This document shows, piece by piece, positions 11,661 through 23,009 of a DNA stretch of 64,000 nucleotides. Position numbers and translations under genes: made by a program. The notes beneath the pieces are model-generated. The model had not been told where the DNA came from and ran no database searches. It was given only the letters and a program-made list of their open reading frames with translations. Origin of the DNA: Polytrichum commune. Taxonomy: Eukaryota > Streptophyta > Polytrichopsida > Polytrichales > Polytrichaceae. Position 1 is the first letter of the stretch; the number at the start of each line of letters is the position of its first letter. The stretch covers positions 38,271,554 to 38,335,553 of the forward strand of contig OX485803.1 of the NCBI GenBank assembly GCA_950295325.1, given 5' to 3'.

Positions 11661-13715
11661 CTAAGAAGACCGGTGCTTCTTTGGAGCCGATCCCTCCTTT
11701 GAGTGACTCCCTAACCCGTTGACGGCGGATGAGCCCCCTGCCGGCGATGCCTTCTGCAGCCGCGTGAGCATCCTCCTCATGTTCGGAGACGGAGCAACCT
11801 CGTCCTCCGAATCCGCTGCCCTCTCGGTCCGTGGGGTAGCGGTCCCTGGTGTTCCGGAGACTGTCCCTGGGGTTCCGGAAGCTGTCCCCATCCGGATGCT
11901 TCGGACTGGAGAAGGATCGCTTCCGGTGCCCTGCTCCGGATTCCGTCCGCCCGAGATCGAAGCCGTCCGCGGATCCCTGTTGGAGGCCGCCCTTGAGGGT
12001 GGTGGAGGAAAGGGACTCACCATTTGGCAGTCCCGTGGAGACGATGGCGAGGCGTGGGTCATAGGGGCCTTGCCCCTACTCGGAGTTGCCTCCCGATCGG
12101 AAGTCTGGTGCCGGATCGGCGTCCTAGCCCTATCCGAGTTCCGCGGAACAGGGGACTGGCCCCTTCAGGATCGGACCGACCCGGTGCTCTTCCGTCTCAC
12201 CTGGGGAGAACGGACCCTTTCCGGAGCCCCTCCGGAACTACCAGGTCGAGAGCCGCCTCCCTGTTGGTTGGGTCTTGCAGAGGACGGCGGATTCTGAACC
12301 AGGGCTACTTCACCAACCACCTCGTAGAGGGTTCCGGTTGGTGACCCTGGTGGACCCGGATAGAGCACCCTCCGGGGTGTTCCGCTTGGCGGGACCACCC
12401 TCTGGATTTCCGCCAGGAGATCCTTCATCGTCTGTGAATACTTCACGAGGATGAGGAAGGTCTGCCTGGCGGAAGCGGGATCTCCGGACTCCATCATCCA
12501 GTCGTAGAGATGTGCCTTGTTGACGATCTCCGCCGGATGACCCACCAGCTCCCGGATCCGGCTGAAGAGCACTGCCTGCTCTGCATGGTACTTCCGGATC
12601 TCCTCGCTCTTCTGACTCAGCTCCTGAGTCATGGCCGCTACCTGTGCGGTGAGGTGGGCGTTCTCCGTCTTGGCCTGCTCTAGCTCCTTCCGGTCCGCCC
12701 TCTTTGCCAATTCCCGGAGAATGTTTCCGGGTCCGCAGTCGTCCAGAGCATGGTTCGCCCCCCTGACGATGTGCTCCAGCCGATAATACTGGGTCTTGAG
12801 GTCCTCCATCCCCTCCTGGAACCGTTTGAACGGATTCTCCGGAAAGTCCCAAGCGGATAGATCCACGTTTCACCATGGGGTCTCCCGGCTGGGTCCGGCT
12901 TCCGGATGTTGGTGAGGGGGAGGAGGAGAGAGTGGCCTCGAGACGGTTGGCGGCGGGCTTCCGGGTGACGAGGGAGGTGCTTCCGGAAGAATAGGGTCGC
13001 TGGAGGTCTCTGTCTCGACGTCTCCAGCTTCCGGAAGCAGCTTGTAGGTGACCTCGTCCGCCGCTATCGTGAGCAGGTCCTCCTCCTCGGCTGTGATACA
13101 GTCGAAATGCTGGTAGAGATGCAAAATGAAGGGGGAGAGGAAGGAGGGTTTCCGGCCAATATGGGGGAGGGCCCGCCCCACTATTTCCTGGATAATTAGC
13201 CCCCAGTTCACAGGCCGGACTCCGGACATGGCACCGAACAGCGTGTTAGCCATGGTAAGGCTAATCCGCTTCGGCTTGTCCGGGTTAAGGATAGGCAGGA
13301 GGAATTCCAACACCCTCTTCTCTCGCAGGTTCCGGCAGTTCCCGGGGTGGAAGCCGTCCTTCGGATCCGCGTCCCTTCTAAATTTTCCGGCGAACAAGCC
13401 GTCGCGGCGGCCGGCCCATCCTTCTGTAATCCCCCGAGGAAACCCGTAGACCCTGTTCCAAATGTCCGGAGTCCAGTGTTCCGGATCTCTCCTCTTTGTC
13501 CCTAGCCACTGATTTCCTCTCTCAAACTTAAACTCTCGGAGGGTATCTTCGGCTCGGAGGTTCCAGGGTTTGGCTAGCAACCCCGCGCAGCCCATAACCC
13601 GGAGATCCTCCGCGAGCTCCTGTAGCTCCCTATCCTCCCTCGGAATTGCAGGGATGAGGGCTTTGAGCGGAACCGGGATAGGTTCCCTCTGATCCTCTTC
13701 CCGTGCTTCCGGCAT
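11661..13715 (-). pseudogene. gag-like / plant-transposon-protein ORF with two in-frame TGA codons
   Basis: One frame of 685 codons runs from ATG (13715) to a stop at 11661. Two TGA codons (12870-12872 and 12165-12167) split it into 281-, 234- and 168-codon parts. All three parts are in phase, so no frameshift is needed. Part 1 has WNRVYGFPRGI and a hydrophobic RISLTMANTLFGAMSGVRP stretch. That layout recalls the putative plant transposon protein domain seen beside LTR retrotransposons; this is resemblance, not proof. Part 2 is a heptad-like coiled coil rich in E, K and Q. Part 3 is proline/serine-rich and ends in a basic KKHRSS tail. A capsid-like or RNA-packaging role is inferred. Both TGA codons could derive from CGA by a single CpG transition, or be read through. 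The same C-terminal tail ends the ORF remnant of the 38.98-kb copy. Confidence 0.6.
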
Positions 13716-14379
13716 TTTCTTCTTCGCTTAGTTTCCGGCTCGACCACGGAAACTCCCTCTCTTCCGGATTCCTTCCCTTCCGTCTAATTGCCACAGAGTC
13801 CCGGCAAGCCCACTGCCGGTGACTGAAAAGTGCAGAGTCCCAGCAATTCCACTGCTGGCGGCTCGAAAGAATTAACACCTTACCACTCGTTCTCTCAACA
13901 AGTTGCATTTTTCATAAAAGAGTAGGAGGGAGAAGGAAGGGACCCTTAAATATCCTTCCTCCCTCTTCCTTCCCCTGTTACCGTTTGGTTTAACGGAAAA
14001 CGGTTACCAACCGTTTTCCGGCGGGTCTAACCAACGGTTTTACTAACATTTTTACCAACGGCTTTCTTTTTTCCCCAACCGTCATAAGGCCCGTTATAAC
14101 CGCCACTTCCGGGCCGTTGGGTAATCTTGGCACGTCCGTTACTTGGTCCGGACCAATGGTTTGGACCATGATTACATGATCCGCCCATCCTATTTGACGG
14201 ACCGGTCATAGTACTTATTTAGAGTCGTTTTATCGCACAAGGCGGGGTTAGAATACTCTATTTCCTAGTACAATTAATTTTAAACTAAAAGACCTTATTA
14301 CTTTCAGATAAGCACGAAAAAATACGGAAATGGAACCCGTATTTCCGTATTTCTGTCGAATTTGGACTCCCACAGGGGT

Positions 14380-15602
14380 GCTCACCTACTCCCTTTCATC
14401 TCACTATGTAATCCTCACTCTCCCCTCTCCCTCTATCTTTTTCCTTTGTGCTCCTTGGCACCCCACGTGTTATGAGTGTGGATGTGTGGGAAGCAAGAAA
14501 GGAGCACGTATGTGTGCAAGGTCTCAAGGTGAAGAACCAAGACTAATTAGCCTTGAAGTTAGTTGACACTTGTTAGGAGTAGTCTTTGGTTTGAGGCATT
14601 TAGAGTTTAGCTCGTTGTGTTCAATTTATAGAATTTAGGCTTATATCATTTAAATTTATAGTGTTTAGAATTATGACATTTAGAATTGTAGCATCTAGAT
14701 TCATGTTAGATTTAAAGCATTCAACCTTGTAGGCTTTAAGGCGGAGGCCACTTAGGCTAGCTGTTGGTTTGAAGTTGGAGGCAGTCGGCTTAAGTTGTTG
14801 GTTTGAAGTTGGAGGCAGTTGGCTTAGCTGCTGGTTTGAAGTTGGAGGCAGTTGGCTTAGCTGCTGGTTTGAAGTTGGAGGCAGTCAGGCTTAGCTGCTG
14901 GGTTGAAGAAGGAGGCTAGTTAGGCCTAGCGGCTGGATTAAGTAGAGCCAGTTAGATTTAGCGAATGGGTTAAAGAGGAATCTAGTTCCAACTAGTTGTG
15001 CACTCCCGAGTCTAAGCTAGATCGACAAGCTAAGTTACTACTAGTCAGTGAGGATGGTTAATTAGACTAATTAGTTAGGCTAGAGGGTTTGGCTAGTTAG
15101 ATTAGACTAGTTGGTTTAGTGGTTGCATTATGAGATGAAGTTGGGAAGGATTTGTGAGGGACTTATGAAAAAGGAAATAATGTTAAGTTATATAAGTATT
15201 TTTTAACACTTGTATTAAAACTTATGTGCCTCATGGAATCAACACATCATAGCCTCAGCGAGATGTCATGCACCAGTGAAGAATCGACATCCAAAACCAA
15301 AGTTGCAAGGGGAAAATCATTGAAGGCATGTGTGGCAAAGACAATGGGGTGGACTCTGGAAAAAACCAAGGATGTGTCTATGCACGAGGTTTACATTAAT
15401 AAAATGTCATGATTTGAATTAAGTTAGAAACTCATCAAGATAGAACGTACATCCTATGTTACCACAAGTTGTTATGTTACACATGTAATTTCCAAACCTA
15501 TTACCCGGACTAGAACGCTTAAGGGTGGTAGGTTTGGCCTCACAAGGATCTTTCACACCGGAATAGGCAATTACTCCTTGCCGACTAATGAATCTTGTTT
15601 CC
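14380..15602. other. gene-free stretch with a minisatellite
   Basis: No supportable gene. Apart from the tandem array listed separately, the DNA from 14.6 to 15.2 kb is a loose series of TTAGGCTAG-like and TTTAGAATT-like words. The 62-codon ORF at 15224-15412 has no motif. Confidence 0.4.
14762..14935 (+). repeat. 33/34-bp tandem repeat, about 5 units
   Basis: Five units start near 14766, 14800, 14833, 14866 and 14900 (spacings 34, 33, 33 and 34). Each reads GGTTTGAAGTTGGAGGCAGT followed by an (A/T)GGCTTAGCTGCT-like segment. The last unit is diverged. Non-coding. Confidence 0.8.
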
Positions 15603-15989
15603 TTATTTATATCTTTGCTCAGTGAGCATCCGGGCTCTAAGTTTCATTGTTTGGCCGAAGAGTGCTTCATTGACTGTAAAGTGTACCTCTGTAACTCTCT
15701 TGTCTTCGGAAGGATGGAGTAATTTTAAAGATACTTCAATGTGCGGAAGGGCAACAATAGAATAACGCACAAAAGATAACATGTAAGTTGCTCCAGCATC
15801 AAATGTATCCATGCTTAGGCCATCATTATCCGCTTCAAGAATGCATCCGTCTTCCATAATTGTCATTTTTGAGTTCAAACAAGCAAGGATGTTCGCCACC
15901 TTCACACGCTTTTTGTCCGGCCCGAAAAGATTCACTTTCAAGATTTGTGATTTGTCATCTCTATTCACAAAAATTACTTTGGCTGCCAT
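15603..15989 (-). CDS. hypothetical 128-residue protein or exon
   Basis: I do not recognise this protein. It starts MAAKVIFVNRDD and alternates short hydrophobic strands with charged turns, consistent with a small alpha/beta or beta-rich fold (visual impression only). There are no membrane segments, signal peptide or metal-binding cysteines. The ATG at 15989 is followed by an uninterrupted frame to TAA at 15603. Just upstream on the minus strand is a pyrimidine-rich stretch ending in CAG, so the ATG may sit close to an exon start. A second minus-strand ORF at 17382-17801 may belong to the same gene, but I could not connect them. Confidence 0.35.
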   Translation of the reverse strand: MAAKVIFVNRDDKSQILKVNLFGPDKKRVKVANILACLNSKMTIMEDGCILEADNDGLSMDTFDAGATYMLSFVRYSIVALPHIEVSLKLLHPSEDKRVTEVHFTVNEALFGQTMKLRARMLTEQRYK

Positions 15990-16603
15990 GGCCTGGAGAA
16001 AACAAAAACTAGTCGTTAGGTTGTAAAAGTGATACCATTAAAGGTTGTATGTATTCTTTTTCACAAAGAGATGAGGAAAAATTGACTAGTACAAGAACGC
16101 TACCTATAAAAAAGATCTCACTTATAATTCCGCTACATTCAAACAAGTACATGATTATTCACATATTGTGAAGAGCTCATCAATTCACAAGCACAACAGG
16201 AACTCAATCATTAAATTGCAAGCACTTCGAGGCAAAAGATTGCAAGTAGGACTAATCTAGAAATCTAACTTGCTATGGATGTAAATGAAACTCATACTTA
16301 CCGTTGGTATACTCTTACAACTTCTCCTGTGTTGTGTGTCCAGAATTTTGATGCTCTCGCCTATGCTCTAGTGTTCTCACCAACGCTCCTTATAATCACC
16401 TACAATCACATAAGAAACAAAGAGGCATTAACATCAATTATAGCCAAAGAAGCTTGTCTGAACCTACAATTACATTTAGCTAATCTTGTGTTGTGATGCT
16501 CATGGTCAGACGAGTGCAAAGACAAGGCAATCTCAAAGTAATGAAACAATTATGATAAAACACACAATTAGCAATCGTGCAGTTCATGAGCATTCACATG
16601 AAG

Positions 16604-16688
16604 CTTTGAAAACGCACAGGTAGTGCCAGCGTACATGCATTCACCTAATCATGTGCAAACGCTTTGAAAACGCACAGGTAGTGCCGAT
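16604..16688 (+). repeat. short direct repeat of about 25 bp
   Basis: The segment GCTTTGAAAACGCACAGG followed by TAGTGCC occurs twice, near 16605 and 16661, in otherwise non-coding DNA between the two unrecognised minus-strand ORFs. Confidence 0.7.
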
Positions 16689-17381
16689 TTTTTTTTCTTC
16701 CAGTATTTTCCTCGAACAATCCACTTCCTCCGTCCTTCCGCCAACCACACGCCTTCTGTTCTCGCGACAAAAAACTTGGAAAGAGTAGCTACAAACCGAC
16801 AAGTGAAAGTGACCGCTTCTGCAACTTTAAAACTCTAAGTTACTTACCGCTTTCTTCTCCACAAATACGTTGAAAGAAGTGTAAACAACATGGAAAGAGT
16901 AGCTTCAAACCTGTGGCTCCTCAAAAAACTCGTTCTACCTCTAGAAATGTCCGTTTTAAGCGCAAGCTTCTACGCCGTGGCTGCTCCGCATTAATCTGGC
17001 GCCTCCAGGTTGCATTGCACCGGGTCAGATGTCTGCATTGTAGTGTTCTCTCACAGGTGAGAGCTTGCGATCAAGGCGATTCACTACATATTCTCCCATT
17101 GCATCTTCTGCACATTCTCCTTACTCAACCTCTCAACTCCAAACTTTCTTAAACTCTGGTCCAATGTTGAAGCCTGTACATATCTGTATCCAGCAGAACC
17201 AACGATGGTTCGTATCCACACTTGCGAGACAAATGTTGGTACGGAATTCTCCAAACTCCTTCAGAATCCATCGTCCAAGACTTCCTACATAATCTTTTCT
17301 TCCTAATTAGAATTTCACCGACAAAAGTGAGATTCTTGAAGAATCTTGCAAAATTATTATCCTTACTCCATTTATGCTATT

Positions 17382-17801
17382 TCAAATAAGAGGTTCACTT
17401 ACCGCTCCAAAGTAAGTGGCTCTGAGCGGTAAGTGGCCTATGTATCTCCACGATGATGGATAAGTAAGGGTAAATCCAAAGGTTGTATCAAAAAAAAGAC
17501 GAGATAAAATTTGACAAACCGTAAGGGTGGAGTTCTCCATCACAAAGTCCTCTGATACGAGCTCAAATGTTGAACTCGGACGGTCTGGATCTCCTAAGGT
17601 AAGAGAGCTCCCAGACAACATTCTCGCCATCCCCCCAACCTGTGATGATTTCCACATCATGTAAATATCATATTTTTTTATTGTGACTGGTATCCCACCC
17701 AATCTCAAGATGGAAGAGGTGTCTGACATATCATCACTATGGACTTCCAACACAAAGTGCACAAGTAGAAATGTACTCCTGAGTGCCAGCCGCCCCTGCA
17801 T
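17382..17801 (-). CDS. hypothetical 139-residue protein or exon
   Basis: Unrecognised. The frame begins MQGRLALRSTFLLVHFVLEV, with a short hydrophobic stretch at residues 8-18 that is too short for a confident signal peptide. The rest is mixed. Near its end the minus strand has GGAGCG followed by GTAAGTGAACC, a strong donor at about 17,395, so coding would probably continue in a further exon to the left. The segment around this donor (17408-17445) is repeated at 18980-19018, where it no longer follows an ORF. Confidence 0.3.
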   Translation of the reverse strand: MQGRLALRSTFLLVHFVLEVHSDDMSDTSSILRLGGIPVTIKKYDIYMMWKSSQVGGMARMLSGSSLTLGDPDRPSSTFELVSEDFVMENSTLTVCQILSRLFFDTTFGFTLTYPSSWRYIGHLPLRATYFGAVSEPLI

Positions 17802-19084
17802 TTTGCAGGCACCCTAAGCTATCTCCACCTGCAACCAAGCCACATGTGTTCCAGAAATGTGCATAAGTTAACGGCATTAGATTCCACACATACAAGAACC
17901 TTGATGTTCAACTTTCACAGGACAAGCCTTCATGTCATCAGGCATTTGGTCCAAAATAAGTGATTAAAATACACAGTAAACCTAAAAATGACACACAAGC
18001 ATTAGAACAGTTGGTCTCTCTTAAGTTTAAACTCAAGAAACACCAAGACCATGATGAGTGGCAATTTATGCATCAGCTTCAGAATAGAAAAATTGAACAT
18101 GTCTTTGTTTGTAAGACATGTATCATCAATGTTTTGTCAAGTCTTCACGGGAATGTTTGTTTCAGAATGGATAAAAAGCAGTTGAGAAAAGTCCAAACCG
18201 TGACTGAAACTTTCTACATCAGCGAAGCGCTCATAATCAATGGCTATACGACCTCCTCCACCACCACCGCGCCCTGTCCCTCCAGAGGCTGAGATCTTTC
18301 CTCCCTCCCCTAATCTGCAACCCCATCAAGATGCATTTTGTAAGCAAGCACTATCAATCCCCTGAACAAACGCAACATCCTTGGAAGAAGACGATGCATA
18401 GATTAATGCCGGAAAGCTCAAGAATCAACCATTACTCAAGAAGTGCATTGCTCATGGAAGTGGCACCCAATCAGGTTTGATAACAGACTGGATAAAGAAG
18501 AAGAAGCGCATACGCACTTTCGTAAGACCACGAGCCACTGGCGCGGACTACTTCCTTCGGTCGGCATTTACAATGTTCTTGCAACTTCTGCACAGGTTGA
18601 GGAGGTAGCAAGAACTACTAGTAATGTTCACGGCGTGGCTCTAGTGCAGCCACGGCCCCAAGGGTTAAGAAGAATCCTGGCCTCCGACTCCACTCCAACT
18701 ACTCGTTGGCGACCACCTAGGGTTTGGTTTGTTTGAACCACCAATGGTCGTCTACGACAACGAACACAGGACCTCTTCCGATGAAGTCTCATTCAGCAAC
18801 CAGAAGTGACGGAGGAAGATTGTGACGAGAGGGGAGACAGAGAGAGGTAGGGTTTCCCGAAAACAGGGTAGACAGAGACAGTCCCGAAAATAGGGTAGAC
18901 GAAAACAAGGTCGAGATGAAAAGCACGGAGATTGGACGGTCGAGATTAAAAGTGAATGGTGAAGTGCACGGTAAAGTGCACGGTAAGTGGCTGTGAGCGG
19001 TAAGTGGCCTATGTATCAATCACAAATTATCATCCATCCATTTAACAACTTTTCATCCAAGAGAGGCTTGGAACCCTACTGGAG
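17802..19084. other. gene-free stretch
   Basis: ORFs at 17960-18292 and 18443-18736 have no motif and unremarkable composition. 18980-19018 repeats about 33 bp of the 17.4-kb donor region (AAGTGGCT then GAGCGGTAAGTGGCCTATG). Nothing else recognised. Confidence 0.35.
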
Positions 19085-19606
19085 GTGGAGCTGAACCATT
19101 TGGGAGCCTCGCGTGCGAGTTCTAGTTCAAGAAATTCTACGGGTACCATGGAGTTAGGTGACGATTTTAATGCTGCTTCTTCGTTTCTGATTCGGCAAGC
19201 AGTATCCTTGATCATATTCTATGTGTTTCGATTTTCTTGCTTGGTAGCTGCTTCTTCGGTTTTGATTCGGCAAGCAATATCCTTGATCATATTCTATGTG
19301 TTTCGATTTTCTTGTTTGGTAGCTGCTTCTTCGGTTTTTATTCGGCAAGCAGTATCCTTGATCATATTCTATGTGTTTCGATTTTCTTGCTTGGTAGCTG
19401 CTTCTTCATTTCTGATTCGGCAAGCAGTGTCCTTGATCATATTCTATGTGTTTCGATGTTCTTGCTTGGTAGCTAAGCTTCTCAGGTCCGCGACTCTTCA
19501 GATACTACCGTACTGTAGTTCGTCGCTTGCGAGGATCTCAAACCTCCCGCACACAACCAAGCTATGTATGCCTGGACAGACGATTGATCACGCATACTAT
19601 GGTTGA
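19085..19606 (+). CDS. repeat-built hydrophobic ORF, 173 codons
   Basis: Unrecognised. After a serine-rich start of about 30 residues, the frame consists of four 25-residue units, each with about 14 consecutive hydrophobic or aromatic residues. The tail is short and mixed. If made, it would be predicted to insert in membranes. The ORF is built almost entirely from the 75-bp tandem array, so it may simply be a repeat without stops. No neighbour suggests a role. Confidence 0.2.
   Translation: MELNHLGASRASSSSRNSTGTMELGDDFNAASSFLIRQAVSLIIFYVFRFSCLVAASSVLIRQAISLIIFYVFRFSCLVAASSVFIRQAVSLIIFYVFRFSCLVAASSFLIRQAVSLIIFYVFRCSCLVAKLLRSATLQILPYCSSSLARISNLPHTTKLCMPGQTIDHAYYG
19172..19471 (+). repeat. 75-bp tandem repeat, 4 units, in frame
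   Basis: Four units start at 19172, 19247, 19322 and 19397. Each contains GCAAGCAGTATCCTTGATCA and ends in TTTTCTTGCTTGGTA. Because 75 is a multiple of three, they stay in frame inside the ORF at 19085-19606 and encode four copies of a 25-residue unit with the core SLIIFYVFRFSCLV. Each unit also ends like a splice acceptor (pyrimidine run, then GGTAG). Whether it is translated is unknown. Confidence 0.85.
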
Positions 19607-20079
19607 TAATAGAACCATGTTCTTGGTATGCATATTTCTTACCTCCTAAGTTTTTTTCTTTGCATCATCTTTGATAATCTGCATCTTTTAATATGACTTT
19701 CTCATCGTCAGATTTTGCATTATTATTGAGCATTGATGAGACAGAAAGTGTGAAGCGCTAGGTATTGTCTGCTTCAGTCTCGCTGCTTTCGCATGGCATT
19801 TTTCGGTGGCCTTATTATTCTGCTCTCTTACACTGGTTTGGTTTTGAAATAGGTCAACACTTTCATTACACATATGGTCCTTCTTCTCATCAACTTCTCG
19901 GCAGTCTGCGAAGAGAAATTGGTTCAGGAAGGTGCACCTGTAGGTTCAGGAAGGACGATTGAAAGGGACTAAATCGTGTTCAGGAAGGACGACTTCTAGA
20001 AGGGACATAATCTTGTTTTTTTTAAAGGGTTGTTACAATTGAAGATAGGTTTTGGATAAGGAAGAAGATTAGAGTCAAT

Positions 20080-23009
20080 ATGGAGCAAGGAGCATCAAGT
20101 AGTAAACAATTAATGCAGTGTTTCTATATTATATGTCGAGGGTCAAAATGGTGGAGCAAAAGTACAGTATACAAGCATTTAAGTAACCAAGTTATAGATG
20201 TTGCTCCACATGATCCATCAACTATGTCGGAGCCATGGATGATGGAATCTACAGGAGACATACATATGCAAGAAGGGAAGGACACAGATGTGGGAGATTG
20301 TCCAAGTTCTTGTCCAAAAGGGAGCCCTTGTTCCAGTGAACCAGTAAGACTTGCACCCCAAGCATTGACCTTGCAAAAAGCAATTACATGTCGCATGGTT
20401 GAACTTCAAAGTATGTGGGATGATGCTCATGTACCAATCAAATTGCAAGGTCATATGTTGCATCAGCTCTTTGGATGTCTAGAAGAAGAGCCTAAAGTAT
20501 TTGAAGATGGAAGCATTGATCATTTTGGGTTAACTTTGGGAAAACTACTAACACTTGCTGGGCCAACTTGGAGAGGAGAATTAGAAGAATGTGATGCTCC
20601 TAGCTCTTGGGGGGATTTGAAGAAGTTTTATTCTTCCATTGGTTTAATAGAAGCACAAAGATGGAGATTGTGTACAGGATCTAAAGAAGTGCCACATTCA
20701 CCAGAGCTTCTACAACCAAATCAAGAAGATATTTATAAGGGTGGTGAAATGGTACAATATCAATGTATACCAAGCCAAAAGAAGTACAAACGTGATTGTG
20801 TAGAGTGTTCAGAGAAATGCCTTGTTTGTCAAAAAATGAGGAAAACTACTTTAGCATTTGAGTACATGCCAATTGGTCAAGTACTGAAGAGTCTTTGTAA
20901 AAGTAGGTCTATATGCCACAAACTTTTGACCACTTGGAGAAGCAAAGAAAGGTGGTTAGGAAAGGATCCTTTGGTAATTCCAGACAAGATTGAGGAGAAC
21001 TTTGATGGAGCAAATTTCGAGAACTTCAAGCGTTTTTTGATCCTGAAGGAGAGTGGGAAGCACTAGTTGTATGCCCAAACAAATTTTGTTTACATGCATA
21101 CAAGGCATTTCCAACAAGGTGTGACGAGTTGCTTACAAACTGGGATGAAGAGTCCAAACAATATTCATTTCCATGTTCTGAGTGTTCAACCCGAAATTCT
21201 GCTCCAAAAAAACTAGAAAAGGTAAGTTATTTTTATTTTTATTTTTAGTATAGTACAGTGCTTTTGAAATCTTAGCTCTTAAAATTTATGCTTATAATAC
21301 ATTGCTATAGTTTATTACCGGCTTGATTGTATTTCATATGGATTATTGATGTTTGCATCTTTTCATTTTGTGGCATGTATAGGGAGATCCACGAAATTCC
21401 TCCTTGATGCTACACTGGGACGGATTTTCAACTGCCAAGACAAGCTCAAAAAATTGTTGGGCGGTAAATTTAGTTGTACTAAATGCTGGAAAATTAGAGC
21501 CTGTAGGTCCTGTACCCATTCTATTCATTCCTACAAGTTCTGAAAAGTTGATTAAAAGTGGTGATGGGGTGTTGATGTCATTTATACAACCACTAATTAC
21601 AGATCTGGAGGCCATATATGTAAATGGATTCAAAGTGGTTTACAATTATCCAGTGGAATTGATATCTGATAAACTGCCAAAAGTATATATCAGTGAACCC
21701 ATTGAATGTCGGGCCATACTATCAATTTGGACTGGGGACCATCCAGCCCAAACTAAGATCGGTGGGTGGAAACTTGGTGGTTATTCTGCATGTAGACGGC
21801 ACAAGATTCCATCAAGATGGCGAGGAATTCCAAATACAAAGAAATGCCTAGTGGAATATCATGATAGTCAACAACAATATAGAACCCCTCCCCTTATTCG
21901 CACAGTTGAGAGCACTGCTTCAGCATTGGAAGTTTGGCGTGAATTACTGCATGGAAGAGAAAAAGACATAATTGGACGTGAAGCAGGTATGTTTTTAGAT
22001 TTTAGATTTGTTGAAATCGTTCGGATGTTTGTGGTTTTGCTCTTGGCATTTATCATCATTCTGTAAAACTAACTTACAGTAGAAATATTAGAAGAATTTG
22101 AAAAGTCTCTTACAGTAGCAAACACATTTTTTTTAAACATGCATTTCAGGGTATTCAAGTTTGTGGAGGCTGTATAATTTGTACGGTTTTGACCTCGTGA
22201 GAGACTTGGTCTACGATATCATGCACGTTCTGTTACTATACATATTCAAGAAGTATGTTCTTTTTTTTATAAAGTATGCTGAAGAGATTGGAAAGACGAG
22301 GGACATTGACTTGGCAATGGTTACTGTGAAGAAGCTTCGGCCGGTTGGATTCGGAGCAAGGTGGCCTCGAAATTTAGCATCTATAGGCTATTATAAAGCT
22401 GAAGAATATCAAATTTTTGTTATGTGGTGCTTGCCGCACATTTTAGACCATTTGAATCTTGGACCTGGATCCGTTTTGGGCGCTTCGGGGATGTTGCTAA
22501 CAGAAATTAACCGCCTTTTTTACATTCATAGTAGAAGACACGGATGGACATCCCAAGGAATGCAGAATGCAAGACAATTCCTAGCTGCTTGGCACATCAT
22601 GATGGAAGAGAGTGTCGGTCCCAATTCTTCTCCATTGGAACATGTAGTAGGTATCATATTTCTCTTCTTTAGTTCTCTTCTCCCATTTGCCTATGTCTAA
22701 TTAATGTGATGTTCTAATTATGAGAACTATTTTGTAGGTAGTGGAGAGCTCTTGGATGATATTCTAAGGCACGGTGGTCATGACATCTTTTGGTGTTATT
22801 CTTTCGAGAGGGAGGTTTCGAATGTCATCAATATCCCATCGAATCAAGTCAATAGAAAAGTAATCTACAACAATTATTTTTCAAGATACTGGTTCACAAA
22901 AATATACAAGAATATACAAGTGGATGGTGATGGCTTATTTCCAAGATGTAGGGCTCTTGTACATGTACATAAATATCTTCAGCCCTCGCACAACGGTGTC
23001 GTGATGTAG
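20080..23009 (+). pseudogene. Tnp2-like transposase (CACTA/Plavaka-type), four exons, one frameshift
   Basis: This is a spliced transposase gene. The exon model is 20080-21221, 21383-21986, 22150-22650 and 22738-23009 (TAG); each junction has GT...AG and consistent phase. Exon 1 contains paired cysteines (CVEC...CLVC, then C...C further on). Exon 2 has HPAQTKIGGWKLGGYSACRR, the Tnp2-family block that follows a catalytic Asp. Exon 3 starts with a SLWRLYNLYGFDLVRDL segment and YDIMHVLL, matching the family's FD...D-x-MH block, and has FGARWP then ASIGYYKAEEY. Exon 4 has FWCYSFERE, matching the conserved Phe-Glu-Arg motif. One T is missing in a T6 run at 21033-21038; it shifts exon 1 out of frame just before FFDPEGEWEAL, so the copy is inactive unless this is a sequencing error. 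Terminal repeats were not found. More distant relatives such as KDZ elements cannot be ruled out. Confidence 0.65.

Larger units (their letters stand above)
10279..14374 (-). mobile_element. CCGGA-rich LTR-like element, complete copy with gag-like ORF
   Basis: The ends are exact. TGTGGGA starts at 10279, TCCCACA ends at 14374, and a perfect 5-bp duplication GGGGT flanks both sides (10274-10278 and 14375-14379). Read on the minus strand the order is: a 5' region, a gag-like frame (13715-11661), the conserved segment around CTCTACTTAAGGCTGAATAAGG (about 11.44 kb), an AATAAA signal near 11.38 kb, and about 1.1 kb of CCGGA-saturated sequence to the end. TG...CA ends, 5-bp target duplication and a poly(A) signal are LTR-retrotransposon features. 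However, I find no direct repeat between the two ends and no reverse transcriptase, integrase or protease. It is therefore either a very long solo LTR that carries an ORF, or a non-autonomous element with only 7-bp inverted ends. A shorter relative is at 38979-40875. Confidence 0.85.

Noticed and set aside
12866-12866. A separate second ORF in the CCGGA-rich element starting at 12866
   Set aside because: Its first codon is GTG and it is in phase with the preceding ORF across a TGA; treating it as one interrupted frame is simpler.
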